This document shows, in pieces, positions 10,172 to 18,555 of a stretch of 64,000 bases of DNA. A model generated the notes under the pieces. That model saw only the letters and a list, made by a program, of their open reading frames with translations, did not search any database and was not told the origin of the DNA. Position 1 is the stretch's first letter, and each line of letters begins with the position of its first letter. The position numbers and the translations under genes were made by a program. Source of the stretch: Alistipes sp. (GTDB lineage Bacteria > Bacteroidota > Bacteroidia > Bacteroidales > Rikenellaceae); the NCBI GenBank assembly GCA_017504485.1, contig JAFVRC010000041.1:1-64000 (forward strand). Direction: 5' to 3'.

Positions 10172-11065
10172 ATGCAACGACTACTAACCATCGTGCTGAC
10201 CCTTGCCTGCGTGGCAGTAGTATCGGCACAGAAGACCATCACACTCGAAGGTGCCGATGAGACGGTACGCCTGTGGGATAACACCACAGCTAAATATTCA
10301 AACTACGAGACGCGTGACGAGGCGTGGAACAACAAACGCAAAACATCCATGAAGCAGACCTCGTCATGCGAGCTCTACATCTTCAAGGCCGATGCAGCCA
10401 AGAACACGGGTGTAGCTTTAGTCATCTGCCCAGGTGGCGGTTACAGCCACCTCGGCTTAAGCATAACGACATGCCGCTGGCTCGCCTCACAAGGCATCAC
10501 GGCAGCACTGCTCAAGTACCGACTGCCTAACGGACACAAGGAGGTACCGCTCGAGGATGCCATGGGTGCTGTGCGCTATATCCGCACGCGCACGGACCTC
10601 GGCATAGACCCTGCAAAGGTGGGCATCAACGGCGGCTCGGCCGGTGGTCACCTCGCTGCATGGACGTCGAATGCACTGCCCGACGAGGAGAAGCCGGCAT
10701 TTGCCATCCTGCACTATCCGGCCATCAACCGCACGGACCCGCTCTACATCGGAACGCAGAACACCACAGGCCACCTACTCGGCATGGGCTTCCCGCTTGC
10801 CGAAGCAGAGGATATATCAGCCCATAAGATGGTCACCTCGACCACGCCGCCTACGCTGATTATGCTCTGCGACGACGACAAGAAGGTGCCACCGACAAGC
10901 CCCGTGGCCTACTACGAAGCGTTAGTGCGCCACGGCGTACAAGCCTCGCTTCACATCTTTCCACGCGGAGGACACAGCCTGAAGGCCCAAGTCGAGGAAC
11001 AATACGCAATGACGCTCGATTGGCTCGACTGGCTCGGCCTGACAAAGAAGCAGAATAACCATTAA
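10172..11065 (+). CDS. secreted alpha/beta hydrolase, paralogue 1 of 5
   Basis: A predicted periplasmic carbohydrate-esterase-like hydrolase (BD-FAE/acetylxylan-esterase type, PF07859/PF20434-like). It has a signal peptide (residues 1-19, SAQ site), PGGGY at 88-91 as the oxyanion loop, the nucleophile elbow GGSAGGH with Ser156, acidic residues in CDDDKKVPP (about Asp235) and RGGHS with His268. It belongs to the GADETVRLWDNTTAKYSN subgroup with paralogues 3 and 4. A 130-nt tract (10261-10390) is almost identical in DNA to paralogue 4, although the flanks are diverged. It lies 6 nt after leuS. Deacetylation of plant polysaccharide is a reasonable guess, not shown. Confidence 0.85.
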   Translation: MQRLLTIVLTLACVAVVSAQKTITLEGADETVRLWDNTTAKYSNYETRDEAWNNKRKTSMKQTSSCELYIFKADAAKNTGVALVICPGGGYSHLGLSITTCRWLASQGITAALLKYRLPNGHKEVPLEDAMGAVRYIRTRTDLGIDPAKVGINGGSAGGHLAAWTSNALPDEEKPAFAILHYPAINRTDPLYIGTQNTTGHLLGMGFPLAEAEDISAHKMVTSTTPPTLIMLCDDDKKVPPTSPVAYYEALVRHGVQASLHIFPRGGHSLKAQVEEQYAMTLDWLDWLGLTKKQNNH

Positions 11066-11078
11066 AACCAAAACTCAT

Positions 11079-11981
11079 ATGAAACGAATCGTACTATCGC
11101 TGGCCTTGGCCGCAACGATGCTCTTCTCGGCCTCGGCACAGAAGACCATCAACGAGGTACCATGCAAGGCTGACAAGACAATCGTGTGGTGGAACAACGC
11201 CAAGGCTCCACACTCCAACGAGGAGACCAATGACGAGGTGCGCAACGAGCGCGGACACTTCCGCAACACCTCACAGGCGGTCTTCTACCTCTACAACGCC
11301 CCGAAGGATAAGGCCACGGGGCAAGCTGTGGTCATCTGCCCGGGTGGTGGTTACAGTGCCGTGTGCATCGAGCACGAAGGCTTCAAGCTCGCCGAGTACT
11401 TCCAAGAGCTCGGCATCACGGCCCTCGTATTGAAGTACCGACTGCCGAACTACGGCCATAAAGAGGTGCCACTCGAGGATGCACAGGCGGCCATCGGCTA
11501 CCTACGCAAGAACGCAAAGAAGCTCGGCATAGACCCTGCGAAGGTGGGTATCGCCGGCTCGTCGGCAGGCGGACACCTCGCGGCCTACACCTCAACCTTC
11601 AGCCCCGACGCCACGAAGCCTAACTTCACGGTGCTCTTCTACCCCGTAATCTCGGGCGAAAGCTGCATGACGCATCAGGGCACCTTCAACCGTCTGCTTG
11701 GCAAGGAGCATGCGCCGTATATGCGCGATATGTACTCGCTCAACCGCCGCGTGACGGAGACTACGCCACCGACCATACTCCTCTTGAGCCACAACGACCG
11801 CACCGTGCCATCTATCAACTCGGTGCTCTACTACAATGCCTTGAAGCACTACGGCGTCAAGGCCTCGATGCACATCTACCCCGAGGGAGGTCACGGCTGG
11901 GTATGCAAGGAGACGTTCCGCTACGACAAAGCGTGGAAGCGTCAGCTCAAGAAGTGGCTCGAAGAGATAAACAAGCAATAA
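11079..11981 (+). CDS. secreted alpha/beta hydrolase, paralogue 2 of 5
   Basis: Same fold as its neighbours, but in the second subgroup (shared with paralogue 5), marked by KAPHSNEETNDEVR and a C-terminal EGGHGWVCKETFRYDKAW segment. It has a signal peptide (1-20, SASA), PGGGY at 88-92, the elbow GSSAGGH with Ser162, Asp240 in SHNDRTVP and His272 in EGGHGW. The 300-residue length fits a single-domain esterase. It follows paralogue 1 by 13 nt and is probably co-transcribed. Subgroup differences around the His region suggest a different substrate from paralogues 1, 3 and 4 (inference). Confidence 0.85.
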   Translation: MKRIVLSLALAATMLFSASAQKTINEVPCKADKTIVWWNNAKAPHSNEETNDEVRNERGHFRNTSQAVFYLYNAPKDKATGQAVVICPGGGYSAVCIEHEGFKLAEYFQELGITALVLKYRLPNYGHKEVPLEDAQAAIGYLRKNAKKLGIDPAKVGIAGSSAGGHLAAYTSTFSPDATKPNFTVLFYPVISGESCMTHQGTFNRLLGKEHAPYMRDMYSLNRRVTETTPPTILLLSHNDRTVPSINSVLYYNALKHYGVKASMHIYPEGGHGWVCKETFRYDKAWKRQLKKWLEEINKQ

Positions 11982-12000
11982 TCTAAAACACCATACTTAT

Positions 12001-12876
12001 ATGAAGCGAATATTAACCTTTGCTATAGCCCTTGCTTGCGTTGCGGGAGCCTCCGCACAAAAGACAATCTCGCTCGAAGGTGCCGACGAGACGGTACGTC
12101 TGTGGGACAATACCACGGCCAAGTACTCGAATCATCAGACGGCCGACGAGCAGTGGCGCAATAACCGCAAGTTGGCGATGACACACACCTCGTCGTGCGA
12201 ACTCTATATCTTCAAGGCCAAGGCCGAGAAGAATACGGGTGTGGCTATCGCCATCTACCCGGGTGGTGGCTTCACGAGCGTCAATTTCAGCATCTCGACG
12301 GCCAAGTGGTACGCCGAGAACGGCATCACCGCCGCGCTGGTAAAGTATCGCCTGCCAAACGGCTATAAGGAGGCGATGCTCGAGGATGCTGTGGGCGCAG
12401 TGCGCTACCTACGCTCGCGCACGGACCTCGGCATAGACCCTGCGAAGGTGGGCGTGACGGGCTCTTCGGCCGGTGGTCACCTCTGCACATGGGTTTCGAA
12501 TGCCATGGCCGACGACGAGAAGCCTGCATTTGCCATTCCGCTCTACGGCTCGATGCTCCGCACGGAGTTCTACACGGGACGCAAGGCTAACATCGCTCTG
12601 CTCGGCAAACGATTTACCTATGAGGATGCCGTAGCGATGTCGGTGCAGAACATGGTCACGCCGCAGACACCGCCTACGCTGCTGCTGCTATGCGACGATG
12701 ACAATGTCGTCAAGTCCTACAGCTCGGCCGCCTACTACGAGGCATTGGCCCGCCACGGCGTGAAGGCCTCGATGCACATCTACCCTCGTGGTGGCCACAG
12801 CATGAAAAGCAACCTCAATGAGCACCGCGCAGCCATCCTCGATTGGCTCTCGTGGCTCGGACTAATTCAGAAATAA
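12001..12876 (+). CDS. secreted alpha/beta hydrolase, paralogue 3 of 5
   Basis: First-subgroup member with a signal peptide (1-19, SAQ), the GADETVRLWDNTTAKYSN N-terminal stretch, PGGGF at 87-91 (Phe in place of Tyr), the elbow GSSAGGH with Ser156, the acidic cluster CDDDNVV (about 232-234) and RGGHS with His266. The residues after the elbow and around the lid (LYGSMLRTEFYTGRKAN) differ from paralogues 1 and 4, so the acyl or sugar pocket probably differs. It lies 19 nt after paralogue 2. Confidence 0.85.
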   Translation: MKRILTFAIALACVAGASAQKTISLEGADETVRLWDNTTAKYSNHQTADEQWRNNRKLAMTHTSSCELYIFKAKAEKNTGVAIAIYPGGGFTSVNFSISTAKWYAENGITAALVKYRLPNGYKEAMLEDAVGAVRYLRSRTDLGIDPAKVGVTGSSAGGHLCTWVSNAMADDEKPAFAIPLYGSMLRTEFYTGRKANIALLGKRFTYEDAVAMSVQNMVTPQTPPTLLLLCDDDNVVKSYSSAAYYEALARHGVKASMHIYPRGGHSMKSNLNEHRAAILDWLSWLGLIQK

Positions 12877-12894
12877 CATAAAACCTTTACGACT

Positions 12895-13779
12895 ATGCGA
12901 AGAATATACATATTAGCAATCGCGCTCCTCTGTGCCCTTCCATCCGTAATGGCACAGCAGACCATCTCATACGAGGGAGCTGACGAGACGGTACGCCTGT
13001 GGGATAACACCACAGCTAAATATTCAAACTACGAGACGCGTGATGAGGCGTGGAACAACAAACGCAAAACATCCATGAAGCAGACCTCATCGTGCGAGCT
13101 CTACATTTTCAAGGCCAAGCCCGAGAAGAATACGGGTATCGCCGTGGCGATATACCCGGGTGGCGGATATACGCGCCTCAACCTCAACGTCTCGATGGCC
13201 AAGTGGTACGCCGAGAATGGCATCACGGCAGCCATCGTCAAGTACCGCACGCCTAATTTCGGCCATACGGAGGCTATAATGGAGGATGCCGCAGGAGCTG
13301 TGCGCTACCTCCGCACACGCACGGACCTCGGCATAGACCCTGCAAAGATTGGCGTGACAGGCTCTTCGGCCGGTGGCCATCTCTCGGCTTGGGTGTCGAA
13401 TGCTATGGCTGACGACGAGAAGCCAGCCTTCGCCATACCTATCTACCCGTGGATAGACCTCACCATCAGCAGTTCCAATACCGAGGGTAAGGCTCTCTTC
13501 CAAACGCTCGGCAAGGACTACACCATTCAGGATGCAGCCGACCTATCGCTCCACACGAAGGTTGGCCCAACGACACCTCCGACGCTGATTTTCCTCTGCC
13601 ACGACGACTCTATCGTCTTGTCGTTGAGCTCGACGAAGTACTACGAGGCATTGGCTCGCCACGGTGTGAAGGCCTCGATGCACATCTTCCCACGCGGCGG
13701 CCACAGCATGAAGCTCCACATCGAGGAGCAGCGTGCCGCAACACTCGACTGGCTCAATTGGCTCGGACTACTCAAATAA
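12895..13779 (+). CDS. secreted alpha/beta hydrolase, paralogue 4 of 5
   Basis: First-subgroup member of 294 residues: signal peptide (1-20, SVMA), PGGGY at 88-92, the elbow GSSAGGH with Ser158, Asp237/238 in CHDDSIV and RGGHS with His270. The tract at 12987-13116 matches paralogue 1 at 126 of 130 nt, while the sequence on both sides is clearly diverged, the mark of a gene conversion or recent partial duplication. It lies 18 nt after paralogue 3 and 42 nt before paralogue 5. Confidence 0.85.
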   Translation: MRRIYILAIALLCALPSVMAQQTISYEGADETVRLWDNTTAKYSNYETRDEAWNNKRKTSMKQTSSCELYIFKAKPEKNTGIAVAIYPGGGYTRLNLNVSMAKWYAENGITAAIVKYRTPNFGHTEAIMEDAAGAVRYLRTRTDLGIDPAKIGVTGSSAGGHLSAWVSNAMADDEKPAFAIPIYPWIDLTISSSNTEGKALFQTLGKDYTIQDAADLSLHTKVGPTTPPTLIFLCHDDSIVLSLSSTKYYEALARHGVKASMHIFPRGGHSMKLHIEEQRAATLDWLNWLGLLK

Positions 13780-13821
13780 ACGACGAATAACAAGAAGAAT
13801 AACAAATAGAACGATAGAATC

Positions 13822-14724
13822 ATGAAGAGAATATTCATCACATTGACATTTGTTGCCGCTTGCACCCTCGCAGCCTCGGCACAAAAGACCATCACCAACG
13901 TCAAGTGCAATGCCGACCAGAACGTATTTATCTGGGACAACACCAAGGCTCCGCACTCCAACGAAGAGACCAATGACGAAGTGCGCGCCGAGAATGGCAA
14001 CTTCGCACACACCTCGTCGTGCGAGCTCTATATCTATAAGGCCGATGCGGCCAACGCTACAGGCCAAGCGGTAGTCATCCTACCGGGTGGCGGCTACGGC
14101 AAGGTGTGCATCGAGCGTGAGGGATTCAAGCTCGCCGAGCACTTCAAGAGCATCGGTGTTACGGCCCTCGTGGTGAAGTATCGTTTGCCAAATAATGGTC
14201 ATAAGGAGGTGCCACTCGAGGATGCACAAGCAGCCCTGCGCTATGCCCGCAAGAATGCCAAGAAACTCGGCATAGATCCTACGAAAGTGGGCATCGTCGG
14301 CTCTTCGGCCGGTGGTCACCTCGCGGCCTACACCTCGACCTTCACGCCCGACGAGGAGAAGCCGGCTTTCGCCGTGCTCTTCTACCCTGTAATCTCGGGC
14401 GAGACCTGTATGACGCACCAAAATACATTCGCGCGTCTGTTGGGTAAGGGCCACTCGCTATATGTGCGCGAGCAGTACTCGCTCAACAATCGTGTGACGC
14501 CTACCACGCCGCCTACACTGTTGCTCTTGAGCCACGACGACCGCGTAGTGCCGTCTATCAACTCAATACTCTACTACAATGCCCTGAAGTACTACGGCGT
14601 GAAGGCTGCCATGCACATCTTCCCGGAGGGCGGCCACGGTTGGGTAGGTCATGAGGAGTTCCGCTACGACAAGGAGTGGCGTCTGCACCTGAAGCGTTGG
14701 CTCGACGAGTTGGAGAGAAAATAA
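13822..14724 (+). CDS. secreted alpha/beta hydrolase, paralogue 5 of 5
   Basis: Second-subgroup member, closest to paralogue 2 (shared KAPHSNEETNDEVR, YPVISGETCMTHQ and EGGHGWVG). It has a signal peptide (1-20, LAASA), PGGGYGK near 89-92, the elbow GSSAGGH with Ser162, Asp240 in SHDDRVVP and His272. It closes the five-gene cluster and is followed after 21 nt by prfA, so a set of secreted hydrolases sits inside a translation-gene operon. Confidence 0.85.
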   Translation: MKRIFITLTFVAACTLAASAQKTITNVKCNADQNVFIWDNTKAPHSNEETNDEVRAENGNFAHTSSCELYIYKADAANATGQAVVILPGGGYGKVCIEREGFKLAEHFKSIGVTALVVKYRLPNNGHKEVPLEDAQAALRYARKNAKKLGIDPTKVGIVGSSAGGHLAAYTSTFTPDEEKPAFAVLFYPVISGETCMTHQNTFARLLGKGHSLYVREQYSLNNRVTPTTPPTLLLLSHDDRVVPSINSILYYNALKYYGVKAAMHIFPEGGHGWVGHEEFRYDKEWRLHLKRWLDELERK

Positions 14725-14745
14725 TCTATTCACACAAATATATTT

Positions 14746-15834
<1,089 letters not shown>

Positions 15835-15846
15835 TAAAGAAGAGCG

Positions 15847-16386
15847 TTGAAGCGACTTTTGATTTTTCACTTCGTGTTGATTGTGGCGTTTACCTCTGCA
15901 CAGAGACAAACGCCGCTCTACATCGTCAACGGTGTGGAGATGGCGAGTGTGCAGCATATCCCCGAGGAGAATATCGAGAATATCGAGGTCCTCGAGGCTG
16001 ACGAGCAGACGGTAGCCAAGTATGGCGAGAGGGCCAACAATGGCGTCATCATCGTCACGCTGCGCTACGACAAGGCGGCACGCTTCACGGGTGACAAACC
16101 TTTGGCCGATTATGTCGCCGAGCGCGTAAAGTGGCCCGATAACTACGGCGTAGCCCGCTTCGTCGTCCGCTATACCATCGAGGCGGATGGTTCATTCCGC
16201 CTTGGCGAGACGCTTCAGGCGACAGACCGCCAATTGCGCAAGCGCGTGCTGAAGGTATTGCAGGAGTTGCCCACTTGGGAACCCGCCACACGTCAGGGCA
16301 CAGCCGTTGCAAGTGAGCACGTCTTGGCCATACAGCTGCCCAAGGGCCAAACAATGCCCAAAGAGCCATACGTCATCATCAGATAG
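15847..16386 (+). CDS. small secreted protein: TonB-plug-like segment plus TonB C-terminal-like domain
   Basis: A 179-residue protein with a signal peptide (MKRLLIFHFVLIVAFTSAQ). Residues about 22-70 look like part of a TonB-receptor plug (PLYIVNGVEM, then ENIEVLEADEQTVAKYGERA and NNGVIIVTL, compare the YGSRAANGVIYVT box of SusC proteins). Residues about 85-165 look like a TonB/energy-transducer C-terminal domain (VKWPDNYGVARFVVRYTIEADGS to LPTWEPATRQG). No barrel or transmembrane anchor is present. The start must be TTG at 15847, because an in-frame stop lies at 15835-15837 and no ATG is available. The domain reading is by eye and the function is unknown. Confidence 0.7.
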   Translation: MKRLLIFHFVLIVAFTSAQRQTPLYIVNGVEMASVQHIPEENIENIEVLEADEQTVAKYGERANNGVIIVTLRYDKAARFTGDKPLADYVAERVKWPDNYGVARFVVRYTIEADGSFRLGETLQATDRQLRKRVLKVLQELPTWEPATRQGTAVASEHVLAIQLPKGQTMPKEPYVIIR

Positions 16387-16392
16387 AGGAGC

Positions 16393-17574
16393 ATGCCGAA
16401 CAGTCAATACATAACTCTCGCGCAGTTGCAGGGGCGTATCGCCATAGCTTTGGCCGACGCTCTGCCATTGCCCGTGTGGGTTGTTGCCGAGGTTGCCGAC
16501 CTGAAGATTAACGCTTCGGGGCACTGCTATATCGAGTTTATCGAAAAGAACGAAAAGACGGGCACAACCGAGGCGCAGGCGCGTGCGACGATTTGGCGGT
16601 CACAAGTGATGAGTACCATAGGCCGCTTCGAGCAGCAGTGCGGCCAACGCCTTGCGAAGGGTATGAAGATTCTCTTCAAGGCCACGGTTCAGCACCACGC
16701 CGTCTATGGCCTCTCGTTGCAGATTCAGGAGATAGACGCCGCGCACACCATTGGCGATATGGAACGCCGCCGCCAACAGACCATCGAGCAGTTGCAACGC
16801 GAGGGCGTATGGGATATGAACCGCACACTCGATATGCCGCTTGTCGTGCAGCGTGTGGCCATCGTATCGAGTGCTACGGCTGCCGGCTACCGCGACTTCA
16901 TGAAGGAGATGGAGCGCAGCCCCTACGCCATTCGCACCGAACTCTTCGAGGCCACGATGCAGGGCGAGCATTGCGACGAGAGCATTGTCGAGGCCCTATA
17001 CGCCATCGTCGAGCGAGCCGAGGAGTTTGACGCCGTCGTCATCATCCGCGGCGGCGGCTCGACGGGCGATTTGGAGTGCTACAACTCCTATCTGCTCGCC
17101 TCGACCGTAGCGCAGCTGCCACTCCCCGTACTGACAGGCATCGGCCACGACAAGGATACGAGCGTAACCGATATGGTGGCACACACGCCACTCAAAACGC
17201 CCACGGCCGTTGCAGCGTGGCTCGACCATCGAGCCGCCGAGTTCGACGGAGCGTTGGAGTATCGGGCCATAGCTCTGCGCGACCTATGTCGGCAGGCGAC
17301 GCACGCCGCACTCTTGCGCCTGGAGCAACTATCGGCCGACATGCGACACCTCGTGGAGCGCACGATGCAGGGCGAGGCGCAGCGACTCGACGGCATAGCA
17401 ACCCTCGTCGAGAACTTCGCCCCCGAGCGTATCTTCCGCCTCGGCTACGCCATTGCCCGCAAGGAGGGCAAGGCGTTGCAAAGTGTCGAGAGCGTGGCAG
17501 TTGGGGATAATATAGAGGTTGCTTTGGCAGACGGAACGATAGAGAGCCGTATCACTAAAATTATAAAAAGCTAA
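16393..17574 (+). CDS. xseA: Exodeoxyribonuclease VII large subunit
   Basis: Catalytic subunit of ExoVII, which degrades single-stranded DNA in both directions. The 393-residue product has an N-terminal OB-fold (residues about 1-105, LPVWVVAEVADLKINASGHCYIEF) and the nuclease domain with VAIVSSATAAGYRDF, IRGGGSTGDLECYN and GIGHDKDTSVTDMVAH, followed by a helical region. It is slightly short at the C-terminal coiled coil compared with longer homologues. xseB follows 5 nt later, so the complex is made from one transcript. Confidence 0.95.
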   Translation: MPNSQYITLAQLQGRIAIALADALPLPVWVVAEVADLKINASGHCYIEFIEKNEKTGTTEAQARATIWRSQVMSTIGRFEQQCGQRLAKGMKILFKATVQHHAVYGLSLQIQEIDAAHTIGDMERRRQQTIEQLQREGVWDMNRTLDMPLVVQRVAIVSSATAAGYRDFMKEMERSPYAIRTELFEATMQGEHCDESIVEALYAIVERAEEFDAVVIIRGGGSTGDLECYNSYLLASTVAQLPLPVLTGIGHDKDTSVTDMVAHTPLKTPTAVAAWLDHRAAEFDGALEYRAIALRDLCRQATHAALLRLEQLSADMRHLVERTMQGEAQRLDGIATLVENFAPERIFRLGYAIARKEGKALQSVESVAVGDNIEVALADGTIESRITKIIKS

Positions 17575-17579
17575 ATTAT

Positions 17580-17756
17580 ATGACCTACAAAGAGGCAATA
17601 GCAGAGATTGAGCAGATATTGAAGTCGTTGCGTGAGGAGCAGAACAACATCGACACGCTCACGGAACGTGTGGCTCGAGCAACCGAACTTATCGAACTCT
17701 GCCGCACGAAGTTGCGCAAGGCCGAAGGCGAGGTAAACAGAATTTTCGAGGAGTAG
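17580..17756 (+). CDS. xseB: Exodeoxyribonuclease VII small subunit
   Basis: A 58-residue helical protein, MTYKEAIAEIEQILKSLREE and so on, matching the XseB pattern (a Y-EA---LE-I---L start and a C-terminal CRTKLRKAEGEV helix). It binds the coiled-coil tail of XseA to form active ExoVII. It sits between xseA (5 nt) and the methyltransferase gene (4 nt). Confidence 0.9.
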   Translation: MTYKEAIAEIEQILKSLREEQNNIDTLTERVARATELIELCRTKLRKAEGEVNRIFEE

Positions 17757-17760
17757 AACA

Positions 17761-18555
17761 ATGAAACGACTGATACGCTGGGTATTGAATGCTCTGCCAC
17801 GACCGTTCTTGCAGCGCATAGCCGGCTGGGCGGTACCGATAATGGGGCTGTTCTATGCGGGCCGTGGTCGCCTATGCCCTGTTTGCGGCAAGCGAGTGCG
17901 CCGATTTCTGCCCTACGGCTACGTCACGCAGCGCGAAGATGCACTCTGCCCACGGTGTTTGGCACTGGAGCGTCACCGCCTGTTGTGGCTCTATATCGAG
18001 CATGAAACCGACCTTATGAAGGGTTACCCCACGCTGCTACACATCGCCCCTGAGGTGGCCTTGAAGCGCAAGTTCGAGCAACACTACGGCACACAGCACA
18101 CTGAGCATTACCTGACGGCCGACCTCGAGAGCCCGCTGGCGAAGCTACACTTCGACGTGCAACATATACCACTTGCCGATGAGAGTGTTGATGTTGTTAT
18201 CTGCAACCATATCCTCGAGCACGTCGAGGACGACCGCAAGGCGATGCGCGAGCTGCACCGCATACTCCGCAGGGGTGGTTGGGGCGTGGTGCTCGTTCCG
18301 CAGGATTTCGAGCGCGAGACGACCTTCGAGGATGACACGATAACCTCTCCCGAGGAGCGCACACGCATCTTCGGACAGTATGACCACCGCCGCATCTATG
18401 GTCGCGACTATGCCGACCGTCTGCGTGGTTGTGGGTTCGAGGTAGATGAGATAGAGTACGAAAAGCGCCTTTCTGAAGAGGAGCAGAGGCAATATGCCAC
18501 CGCCGGCGAGCGTTTATACATTGTAAGAAAGCCTGATGAATATGGAACTATTTGA
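17761..18555 (+). CDS. SAM-dependent methyltransferase with N-terminal zinc ribbon
   Basis: A 264-residue protein of unknown substrate. The N-terminal part carries two CxxC pairs (Cys39/Cys42 in CPVCGKR and Cys63/Cys66 in CPRC), a likely zinc ribbon. The rest resembles a class I methyltransferase (Methyltransf_11 type): LLHIAPEVALKRKF in the place of motif I, HYLTADLES, and the typical DVQHIPLADESVDVVICNHI then EHVEDDRKAMRELHRILRRG. The motif I glycines are weak, so SAM binding should be treated with some care. Its 3' end overlaps the start of the Rel gene by 14-20 nt, suggesting translational coupling. Confidence 0.8.
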   Translation: MKRLIRWVLNALPRPFLQRIAGWAVPIMGLFYAGRGRLCPVCGKRVRRFLPYGYVTQREDALCPRCLALERHRLLWLYIEHETDLMKGYPTLLHIAPEVALKRKFEQHYGTQHTEHYLTADLESPLAKLHFDVQHIPLADESVDVVICNHILEHVEDDRKAMRELHRILRRGGWGVVLVPQDFERETTFEDDTITSPEERTRIFGQYDHRRIYGRDYADRLRGCGFEVDEIEYEKRLSEEEQRQYATAGERLYIVRKPDEYGTI

